DNA of 12,941 nucleotides, taken from positions 1 through 12,941 of the forward strand of contig CALIJH010000021.1 of the NCBI GenBank assembly GCA_938017765.1. Direction: 5' to 3'. Below are positions 6,945-12,941 of the stretch, in pieces. The position numbers were made by a program, and so were the translations under genes. The DNA is from an uncultured Leptotrichia sp. (lineage in GTDB: Bacteria; Fusobacteriota; Fusobacteriia; Fusobacteriales; Leptotrichiaceae). Each line of letters begins with the position of its first letter. Within the stretch, counting starts at the first letter, position 1. The notes under the pieces are model-generated. The model saw nothing but the letters and a program-made list of their open reading frames with translations. It ran no database searches and was not told the DNA's origin.

Positions 6945-8732
6945 TTAATTTGTAGCTTTTATTGGTTCTTTAGCTGTCAATTCTACAAGATGTATTGCAT
7001 ATTTATCCATATTATATGAAATATTGAAATTTTTTACTCTTTTATTTACAGGGAATATTTCATATCTGTATGTCAATGGTACCTCTACAGCCTGATTTAT
7101 ATAATATTCCTGCCACTTTTTATAAGCTGCCGCTTTATATCCTGCTTCCGTAAGGGATTTTTCTCCCACTACTTCTTTCATTAATCTGTCATTTTCTTCA
7201 GAAACAAAACGGGTTCTGTTGAAAGGAGCTTTTCTTCCTGCACTTTCAATAGGGTTCAGATTTGTTCCTACTCCCCACGCTGCAAAGTATACATCTATAT
7301 CTTTTTCATCAGCATCCACTTTTTTATAAAAATTATTGAACTCTATAAGTCTACCTGTGGACAATACAGCTTTTATTCCTATTTCTTTCCAGTTCTGAAT
7401 ATAAAACTGTGCCAACGGTTCGGCTATATCTCCGCCTGCCATAGCGGCAATGTTTACTTCAAAAGGTTTTCCATTTTTATCTTCTCTGTATCCGTCGCCG
7501 TTCACATCTTTATAACCTGCTTCATCTAACAACTTTTTAGCTTTTTCAGGATTGTAAGGGTACCCTTCAAGTCCTTCGGGATAATATTTCTTAAATATAG
7601 GCGGTACCGACGAAGTCGCTCTTTCTCTTAATCCGTTATAAAACGTCAACATCTGGTCTACATTTAATCCATAAGCAAGTGCCTGTCTCAGTTTTACATC
7701 TCCCATTTTAGCGTTAGGATCAACTACATTTTCTCTTTTTTCCTTATCATAATGTCCCAATTTAAAGCCCATATATGAGTAATAAAGCTCCTGTCTTCCT
7801 AATATTGTCAGATTATTTAAATCCTTATATGTATTATATATATCTCCTGTTATTGAAAGTGCTATATCATATTCCCCTGCTTTTAATGCCGAAGTTATTG
7901 TCTTGGAATTTACTATCTGAACAGTTACTCTGTCAATTTTCGGTTTCCCTTTGAAATAGTAAGGATTTGCCTTTAATTCGACACTTTCTCCCTGTACCAT
8001 TTTCACAGGATAATAAGGACCCGTTGTCAACATTTTATCTCTTATTTTTTCAGAAGATTCCAAATCCTTAATAGGAACATCCCCCAAATAATGTTTAGGC
8101 AGAGCATAACCTATCAATCCATTTCCTATAGTGTATACTCCCTGTCCAAGTTCAGTAAATGATATTTCGACTGTTTTGTCATTTACTTTTTTTATTCCTG
8201 AAATTGTGGAAGCCTTACCGTTATGATAATCTTCTATCCCTACAATTTTTCTGCTTTCGTCGTCAAATCTTACACCTGTATAGTCTTTATTCGCCAATAC
8301 TTCATAGGCATATATTACATCATCTGCTATTAATGGCTGTCCGTCGTTCCATTTTGCATTATCTTTTATTTTTATAGTAGCTTTTTTATTAGCTACATCT
8401 ACCTCCAACGAAGCTGCTCCGGTATCCATTACTTCAAAATTTTCATCAGTATCAAATATTTGCTCTCCTATAAAACTGGAATTAATCATCATATCAAAAC
8501 CGTCTGTAGCTAAAACACTACTAAAAAGACCTACCATTGCTGAATCTTTCACCATTGCTACTTTTAATGTGCCGCCCTCTACAGATTTTTCATTATTTTC
8601 AACTGCCGTAGGAAATTTTGAAATGTCGACTTTTTCGGTTCCTTTATCGCTTTTCTTCTTTCCCGGCCCGCAGGCAACTGTCAGTAACATAATGGAAATC
8701 AATAACATCAAAAAAAGATTTTTCTTTTTCAT
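6945..8732 (-). CDS. oppA: Oligopeptide-binding lipoprotein OppA, SBP_bac_5 family (SBP1)
   Basis: 595-residue receptor, complete and the first binding-protein gene behind oppC, so probably the main partner of the OppBCDF complex. AAAGGAG precedes the ATG. A lysine-rich start and hydrophobic core end in the lipobox TVAC, with lipidation expected at Cys21. Hallmarks: KWNDGQPLIADD (127-138), ALPKHYLGDVP (210-220), GPYYPVKMVQGES (238-250), NPYYFKGKPK (256-265), RQALAYGLNVD (349-359), YPYNPEKAKKLLDEAGYKD (391-409), the acidic loop DVNGDGYRED (409-418) and the closing segment AYKKWQEYY (536-544). The length is usual for OppA/DppA-type receptors. It lies 110 bases after oppC with no terminator between, so read-through from the operon is likely; a strong terminator follows. 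SBP2 is its tandem duplicate. The ligand is inferred to be peptide from family and context. Confidence 0.95.
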   Translation of the reverse strand: MKKKNLFLMLLISIMLLTVACGPGKKKSDKGTEKVDISKFPTAVENNEKSVEGGTLKVAMVKDSAMVGLFSSVLATDGFDMMINSSFIGEQIFDTDENFEVMDTGAASLEVDVANKKATIKIKDNAKWNDGQPLIADDVIYAYEVLANKDYTGVRFDDESRKIVGIEDYHNGKASTISGIKKVNDKTVEISFTELGQGVYTIGNGLIGYALPKHYLGDVPIKDLESSEKIRDKMLTTGPYYPVKMVQGESVELKANPYYFKGKPKIDRVTVQIVNSKTITSALKAGEYDIALSITGDIYNTYKDLNNLTILGRQELYYSYMGFKLGHYDKEKRENVVDPNAKMGDVKLRQALAYGLNVDQMLTFYNGLRERATSSVPPIFKKYYPEGLEGYPYNPEKAKKLLDEAGYKDVNGDGYREDKNGKPFEVNIAAMAGGDIAEPLAQFYIQNWKEIGIKAVLSTGRLIEFNNFYKKVDADEKDIDVYFAAWGVGTNLNPIESAGRKAPFNRTRFVSEENDRLMKEVVGEKSLTEAGYKAAAYKKWQEYYINQAVEVPLTYRYEIFPVNKRVKNFNISYNMDKYAIHLVELTAKEPIKATN

Positions 8733-8770
8733 ATCCGTTCTCCTTTACTAATATATTTTATTTTTGAAAC

Positions 8771-8796
8771 TACTATAATTAATTATTACTATAATT
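8771..8796. repeat. Short direct repeat before SBP1
   Basis: TACTATAATT occurs at 8771-8780 and again at 8787-8796, 16 bases apart, within the 110-base oppC-SBP1 gap. On the minus strand each copy contains a -10-like TATAGT, but no -35 fits. It could be a repeated regulator site or chance in A/T-rich DNA. Confidence 0.35.
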
Positions 8797-8842
8797 TATT
8801 TATAAAATAAGTTTTTCTCACTAAATTTATATTAATATATTC

Positions 8843-9754
8843 TTATCCCAATCTCTGTCTTGCGTCGGCAGCCCTTTTCAGTGCCTGTCCTACATAATTT
8901 ATACATAGCATCATAATAAGTATAAGCAGTGAAGCAGGAACCCATATCCATAATTTGGAAGCCATAACTTCAGGATCTGTGGCATATCCTACCAAAGTTC
9001 CTAAACTTGGAGTAGACGGCGGAAATCCAAATCCCAAAAAAGTCAGTCCTGTTTCTATACCAATATTTCCTGCAAGTCCCAATGTAGTATCCACTATTAT
9101 TATAGAGCTTATATTCGGCAAAATTTCCCTAAATATTATTTTAAAATCACTTGTTCCTAATGTTTTTGAAGCCAGTACATAATCTTTTCTGCTTTCCGAT
9201 AAAACTTTACTTCTTATTAGTCTTGTTATTCCTGTCCAGTAAAATACGCTCATTATAAATATAAATGAAATAAGATTATACTTTGGAACAATAGTTACAA
9301 ATACTATTATTAGCATAAGGGTAGGCATTATTGTTATAAAATCCACTACTCTCATTATAATATAGTCTATTATACCGCCATAATATCCTGAAATCAGTCC
9401 TATTATAATTCCAAGTCCTGATGTAATTACAGTAACTGCTACTCCTACTACTATTGAGTTTCTCGCTCCTATTACGAGCTGTCCTAAAATAGAACGTCCG
9501 CCTGTATCGGCACCAAGCCAGAAACCTTCTCCCGGAGCTGCATATTTATCCAGCAGAGATACTTTCATCACTTCATCTTTATTCAAAAATGCCGCTCCTA
9601 TAAATACCGACAAAAATAATACTATGAGTATCACAAGGGAAGACATTGCCAGTTTATCCTTTTTTATTTCTCTCATTATGACATTAAATCCTGTCGGCTT
9701 TTCACTTATTTTTATATTCATATTTTCGATTTCTTTTTTATCACTCTTTTTCAT
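8843..9754 (-). CDS. oppC: Peptide ABC transporter permease OppC
   Basis: 303-residue inner-membrane permease that pairs with OppB to form the peptide channel. It has a charged cytoplasmic N-terminus (1-34), a first membrane segment (about 37-57) and then the OppC/DppC signature LGADTGGRSILGQLVIGAR (80-98). Further membrane segments lie at about 101-124, 132-156, 160-178 and 269-288. The EAA loop that contacts the ATPases is at about 191-215 (DYVLASKTLG to REILPNI), followed by the GLTFLGFGFPPSTPSLG motif (236-252). The start follows a moderate AGGTGGTG ribosome site. It begins 10 bases after the oppB stop, in the same operon. Length and motifs are normal for the family. Opp rather than Dpp or nickel transport is assigned from the neighbouring receptors and cannot be settled by sequence alone. 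Confidence 0.95.
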   Translation of the reverse strand: MKKSDKKEIENMNIKISEKPTGFNVIMREIKKDKLAMSSLVILIVLFLSVFIGAAFLNKDEVMKVSLLDKYAAPGEGFWLGADTGGRSILGQLVIGARNSIVVGVAVTVITSGLGIIIGLISGYYGGIIDYIIMRVVDFITIMPTLMLIIVFVTIVPKYNLISFIFIMSVFYWTGITRLIRSKVLSESRKDYVLASKTLGTSDFKIIFREILPNISSIIIVDTTLGLAGNIGIETGLTFLGFGFPPSTPSLGTLVGYATDPEVMASKLWIWVPASLLILIMMLCINYVGQALKRAADARQRLG

Positions 9755-9764
9755 ATAACACCAC

Positions 9765-10727
9765 CTACTCTATTCTTATTCTCGGGTCTACTATACTCAT
9801 TATAATATCTGACAATAGACTTCCCAATAATGTTAAAAATCCGTATAATAGTATAAGTGATGTTACAACACTGTAATCTCTTGTACTTATGGAACTTATA
9901 AACAGATTTCCCATTCCCGGATATCCGAATATCATTTCTATGAAAATCGACCCTCCCAACAGTCCTGTTATTGTATATCCAAAGAATGCAGCTATAGGCA
10001 ATATGGAATTTCTGAATATATGTTTTGAGTAAACCTTATTTTCAGGTACTCCTTTACTTCTTGCAGTTTTTACATAATCAAGGGATTTTGCATCTATTAC
10101 TTCATTTCTTAAATACTGTATTGTACTTGTCGTTTGTAATAGAGCATAAGTTACAGCCGGAAGAATTATATGGTGTATTCTGTCTATGTAATATTTGAAT
10201 GTTCCCGGGTCGAGTCCTATAGTAACGGAACCTGTTTTCGGAAACCAGCCCAACGTATATCCAAATAACCATAACATAATCAGGGACATGACAAATGTAG
10301 GTATAGCATAACTTATATAGTTATAGAAAACTACTACTTTATCAAAAAATGAATTCTGATATCTTCCTGCCAGAACTCCTAACGGTATGGCTATAGAGTA
10401 AGTCAATATTATGCTTGCCAGAGATAATATAAATGTGTTTGCAGCTCTCTGACCTATCAGCGTTTTTACAGGTATTTTATAAGCATAGCTCATTCCGAAA
10501 TTTCCCTGAAAGGCATTTTTCATCCAACGGAAATACTGTATGTGCCAAGGGTCGTATAATCCTGCCTTTCTTCTTAGTACCTCCAAAGCCGCAGGATCTG
10601 TCTGGGGCGTTATCAATCCTGTAAAAGGGTCTCCCGGCATTTTCTTGGCAAGTATAAATATCAGTACGCTCAATATAAATAGCTGAGGTATCATCACCAA
10701 TGTTCTTCTCAATATCGTTTTCCACAT
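9765..10727 (-). CDS. oppB: Peptide ABC transporter permease OppB
   Basis: 320-residue inner-membrane permease, partner of OppC. The start MWKTILRRTL at 10727 is chosen because GGAGGAG (10743-10737) lies 9 bases upstream; the longer in-frame start at 10781 would lie inside oppF and lacks such a site. The family N-terminus is visible: first membrane segment (about 9-28), PGDPF (31-35), GLYDPWHIQYFRW (56-68) and GNFGMSY (75-81). The EAA loop is at about 216-244 (SLDYVKTARSKG to NSILPI), then 'FIEMIFGYPGMGNL' (262-275), ending in VDPRIRIE. The oppF stop and this start are separated by one base (TAA-A-ATG), so translation is probably coupled. Length is typical of OppB/DppB. Confidence 0.95.
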   Translation of the reverse strand: MWKTILRRTLVMIPQLFILSVLIFILAKKMPGDPFTGLITPQTDPAALEVLRRKAGLYDPWHIQYFRWMKNAFQGNFGMSYAYKIPVKTLIGQRAANTFILSLASIILTYSIAIPLGVLAGRYQNSFFDKVVVFYNYISYAIPTFVMSLIMLWLFGYTLGWFPKTGSVTIGLDPGTFKYYIDRIHHIILPAVTYALLQTTSTIQYLRNEVIDAKSLDYVKTARSKGVPENKVYSKHIFRNSILPIAAFFGYTITGLLGGSIFIEMIFGYPGMGNLFISSISTRDYSVVTSLILLYGFLTLLGSLLSDIIMSIVDPRIRIE

Positions 10728-10728
10728 T

Positions 10729-11679
10729 TTACTGTTCTCCTCCTTTGACTTTATTTGCCAATGCCACATAATGAGTATCACTTATTTTTTTCAAATCATA
10801 AACTTTTCCGTTTTTATCATAATATTCCAACTCATTCTGGATATATTCTCTTTCTACCTCTAATCTTTTTTTCTTGTTTTCTGCTCTATGATTAGGATTT
10901 ACTTCAGGTATTGCGGCAATCAGTCTTTTTGTATATATATGTTGAGGATTGCTGTATATGTCGTTTTTCTCTCCTTTTTCTACAAAACGTCCACGATACA
11001 TTATTGATATATGATCGCACATATGTTTTACTACTCCGAGGTCATGAGATATGAACAGATAACTTAAATCGAACTGTTTCTGTATCTCTTTCATATAGTT
11101 CAGCACTTGTGCCTGTACTGATAAATCCAGCGCTGAAACAGGCTCATCGGCTATTATCAACTTAGGTTTTGTAGCAACTGCCCTTGCTACTCCTATTCTC
11201 TGTCTCTGTCCTCCTGAAAATTCATGAGGATATTTGTATAATGCATCATCAGTCATGCCTACTATTTCAAGTAATTCGGACACTCTCTTTCTCTCTTCGT
11301 CGGAGGTCAGATTTTCAAAATTTCTCAAAGGTTCCGCAATTATATCTATTATACGTTTCTTAGGGTTTAAACTTGAGAGCGAATCCTGAAATATCATCTG
11401 AACATCCTGTTTATATTTTCTGTTTCTTCCCCTTGTTTTTTTATCAATTCTTTCTTTATCATAATTGATTATTCCGTCTTTTATTTTCTCAAGACCTATA
11501 ATAGCTTTCCCTATTGTAGATTTTCCTGAACCCGATTCCCCTACAAGTCCGTATGTCTTTCCTTTTTCTATTGTCATATCAATGCCGTCTACAGCATAGA
11601 CATAATCTATTATTTTATTGAAAAATCCGCCACGAATAGGATAATGAACCTTTAATCCTTTTATTTCCATAAAACTCAT
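10729..11679 (-). CDS. oppF: Peptide ABC transporter ATPase OppF
   Basis: 316-residue cytoplasmic ATPase that works with OppD to power uptake. The start MSFMEIKGLKV at 11679 is chosen because GGAGG and AGGA precede it; the longer frame to 11727 would overlap oppD. Order of motifs: Walker A GESGSGKST (47-55), Q-loop in MIFQDSLSSLNP (95-106), signature FSGGQRQR (154-161), Walker B LIIADEP (174-180), D-loop SALD (182-185) and switch His212 in ISHD. The C-terminal domain after about 250 is the OppF type with no cysteine cluster. Both junctions are TAA-A-ATG, with oppD before and oppB after. The last residues (VKGGEQ) are encoded by the oppB ribosome site. Nothing suggests loss of function. Confidence 0.95.
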   Translation of the reverse strand: MSFMEIKGLKVHYPIRGGFFNKIIDYVYAVDGIDMTIEKGKTYGLVGESGSGKSTIGKAIIGLEKIKDGIINYDKERIDKKTRGRNRKYKQDVQMIFQDSLSSLNPKKRIIDIIAEPLRNFENLTSDEERKRVSELLEIVGMTDDALYKYPHEFSGGQRQRIGVARAVATKPKLIIADEPVSALDLSVQAQVLNYMKEIQKQFDLSYLFISHDLGVVKHMCDHISIMYRGRFVEKGEKNDIYSNPQHIYTKRLIAAIPEVNPNHRAENKKKRLEVEREYIQNELEYYDKNGKVYDLKKISDTHYVALANKVKGGEQ

Positions 11680-11680
11680 T

Positions 11681-12724
11681 TTATCCTTCCTCCGTTCCCA
11701 TATCATTTTTTGTACTTTCATTTTCATCCTGATTATCTTTAAAATAAAAGTTTTTCCAGCAGGTACATCTCACAAAATGCCCTTCAGAAATCTCGTGTAA
11801 CTCAGGATTTTCTTCGTGTTCATCTTTTTCTATCCATGATATTCTCGGAGCAAATCGGCAACCTGTTCTTACAAGGTTTTTTAATGAAGGAACGACTCCT
11901 TCAATCACATGCAGTTTTTCCGTTTCATTGTCAAGTTGAGGTATGGAGCTCAATAAAGACCTTGTATATGGATGTTTCGGATTATTAAAAAGCTCATCGA
12001 CTGTCGCTACTTCGACAATCTGTCCTGCATACATTACTGCAACTCTGTCCGCCATTTCCGCAACTACTCCCAAATCATGAGTTATCAGTATAATACCTGC
12101 CTGTATCTCATTTTGGAGGGATTTCAGCAAATCCAATATCTGTGCCTGTATTGTAACATCCAGAGCTGTCGTAGGCTCGTCAGCTATTAAAATTGACGGC
12201 TTGCACGAAAGAGCAATAGCTATCATTACCCGCTGTCTCATTCCACCTGACAGCTCATGGGGAAACTGTCTGCCTACTCTTTTATAGTTAGCTATCCCGA
12301 CTTGTTGCAGAAGTTCATATACACGTTTTTTCCTTTCTTCGGCATCAAATTTTGTATGATATATAAGTCCTTCTTCTATCTGTTCTTCTATTCTCATTAA
12401 CGGATTTAGAGCTGACAAAGGATCCTGAAATATCATTCCTATTTCATTTCCTCTGATTTCGTTATATTGCGCCTCATTTAATGACAGGAGATTTTCTCCT
12501 TTATAAATTATTTCTCCTTCAGATTTTGTATTTATAGGATTGTGTAGTCCTATAACAGATGTAGCAAGAGTACTTTTTCCACACCCTGATTCTCCTACTA
12601 TAGCCAGTATTTCATTTTTTTTCAGTTCAATTGAGACATTATCTACCGCATTATAATATTCATCCTTAATACGAAATCCTGTATACAAGTTGTTGATTTT
12701 CAACAAAGTCTTGTTCTCTTCCAC
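11681..12724 (-). CDS. oppD: Peptide ABC transporter ATPase OppD, GTG start
   Basis: 347-residue cytoplasmic ATPase, first gene of the transporter operon. I start it at the GTG at 12724, which has GAGGAG 7 bases upstream; the in-frame TTG at 12745 has no ribosome site and overlaps the trpB stop. Motifs in this numbering: Walker A GESGCGKST (44-52), Q-loop MIFQDPLSALNP (97-108), signature LSGGMRQR (158-165), Walker B ILIADEPT (178-185) and switch His216 in ITHD. The C-terminal oligopeptide region begins at GCRFAPR (288-294), but the second and third cysteines of the usual four-cysteine Fe-S motif are absent; only Cys289, Cys320 and Cys322 remain. A hydrophilic acidic tail follows, its last codons (GTEEG) supplying the oppF ribosome site. 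The promoter must lie upstream, in or before the trpB remnant. Confidence 0.95.
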   Translation of the reverse strand: MEENKTLLKINNLYTGFRIKDEYYNAVDNVSIELKKNEILAIVGESGCGKSTLATSVIGLHNPINTKSEGEIIYKGENLLSLNEAQYNEIRGNEIGMIFQDPLSALNPLMRIEEQIEEGLIYHTKFDAEERKKRVYELLQQVGIANYKRVGRQFPHELSGGMRQRVMIAIALSCKPSILIADEPTTALDVTIQAQILDLLKSLQNEIQAGIILITHDLGVVAEMADRVAVMYAGQIVEVATVDELFNNPKHPYTRSLLSSIPQLDNETEKLHVIEGVVPSLKNLVRTGCRFAPRISWIEKDEHEENPELHEISEGHFVRCTCWKNFYFKDNQDENESTKNDMGTEEG

Positions 12725-12731
12725 TTTTCTT

Positions 12732-12737
12732 CTCCTC
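12732..12737 (-). promoter_or_regulatory. Ribosome-binding site that fixes the oppD GTG start
   Basis: GAGGAG lies 7 bases before the GTG at 12724 and 4 bases after the trpB stop. It would fall inside the reading frame if the TTG at 12745 were used, which argues for the GTG. It sits where an intact trpB would encode its SGRGDKD motif. Confidence 0.75.
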
Positions 12738-12741
12738 TTAC

Positions 12742-12941
12742 TCAAAATATATTTATTACTATTATTTCATACTTAGACATAGTAGGCGCAAGCTTTCTTG
12801 CATAGGCTACCGCATGAGCACTTTCTATAGCCGGTATTATACCCTCAGCCTTTGACAGGTATTCAAATGCACTCACAGCCTCTTCGTCTTCTATTGCTAC
12901 ATATTCGGCTCTTTTTATATCATGCAAATAAGCGTGTTCCG
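12742..12941 (-). pseudogene. trpB: Tryptophan synthase beta chain, 3' part, truncated C-terminus
   Basis: The frame enters from the right edge with EHAYLHDIKRAEYVAI and continues through 'DEEAVSAF' and 'EGIIPAIESAHAVAYARKLA' to 'YEIIVINIF' and a TGA at 12744-12742. This is clearly the end of TrpB, the PLP enzyme that joins indole and serine to make tryptophan. In intact TrpB the residues after the 'VVNL'-type strand are Ser-Gly-Arg-Gly-Asp; the serine (Ser377 in the Salmonella enzyme) contacts the PLP ring nitrogen. Here a Phe and then a stop replace it, so roughly the last 20-25 residues and the cofactor motif are lost. The rest of the gene is outside the window. It is probably inactive, hence the pseudogene label, although the part seen here has no other lesion. 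Only 17 bases separate it from oppD. Confidence 0.85.

Noticed and set aside
10477..10725. 82-residue minus-strand frame inside oppB
   Set aside because: It is an alternate frame of a well-conserved permease and has no family resemblance.
10727..10781. Longer oppB N-terminus starting at 10781
   Set aside because: It would overlap oppF and lacks a ribosome site, while MWKTILRRTL at 10727 has GGAGGAG and matches the family start.
12725..12745. OppD start at TTG 12745
   Set aside because: There is no ribosome site before it, it overlaps the trpB stop, and GAGGAG would lie inside the frame; GTG at 12724 fits better.
1..12941. Insertion sequence, phage, CRISPR or RNA genes
   Set aside because: I found no transposase, integrase, terminal inverted repeats, regularly spaced repeats, or tRNA/rRNA-like sequence on either strand. 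The tandem receptor duplication needs no mobile element.

Overview
The window is AT-rich, and every convincing gene lies on the minus strand, so transcription runs from the right end to the left. The low G+C, the family of SBP_bac_5 lipoproteins sharing 'GYPYNPEKAKxLLDEAGY', and the gene style suggest a fusobacterium, perhaps Leptotrichiaceae. This is an inference from sequence style; there is no rRNA or other marker gene here to confirm it.

Right to left: (1) The 3' part of trpB (tryptophan synthase beta) enters the window at base 12941 and stops early, exactly where the conserved PLP-binding Ser-Gly-Arg-Gly-Asp motif should be. (2) Seventeen bases later starts a tightly packed peptide ABC transporter operon, oppD-oppF-oppB-oppC. 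It has two ATPases and two permeases; oppD/oppF and oppF/oppB are joined by identical TAA-A-ATG junctions. (3) Four consecutive SBP_bac_5 lipoprotein genes follow, here called SBP1 (8732-6945), SBP2 (6591-5176), SBP3 (4993-3224) and SBP4 (3184-1289). SBP1 and SBP2 are a recent tandem duplication that includes the downstream terminator. SBP2 has lost 125 internal codons in frame between two short direct repeats. SBP3 and SBP4 are more divergent and only 39 bases apart. (4) A new transcription unit then begins with a near-consensus promoter overlapped by a 7-1-7 palindrome of the Fur/PerR/Zur type. It drives an FAD/NAD(P)H disulfide reductase that matches the C-terminal part of AhpF. (5) The first 37 codons of an unrecognised gene run off the left end.

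Working together, OppB/C would form the membrane channel, OppD/F would supply ATP hydrolysis, and the lipoproteins would capture peptides outside the membrane. One permease served by several receptors suggests diversified peptide specificity. No promoter fits in the 17 bases before oppD, so the operon is probably transcribed from within or upstream of the broken trpB. Terminators after SBP1 and SBP2 and a candidate promoter before SBP2 suggest the receptors can be expressed separately from the permease genes.

I found no RNA genes, insertion sequences, CRISPR arrays or phage genes, and no obviously new multi-gene system. The most notable points are the trpB/opp junction, the SBP2 deletion, the duplicated covarying terminator, the Fur-family operator and the altered cysteine motif in OppD.
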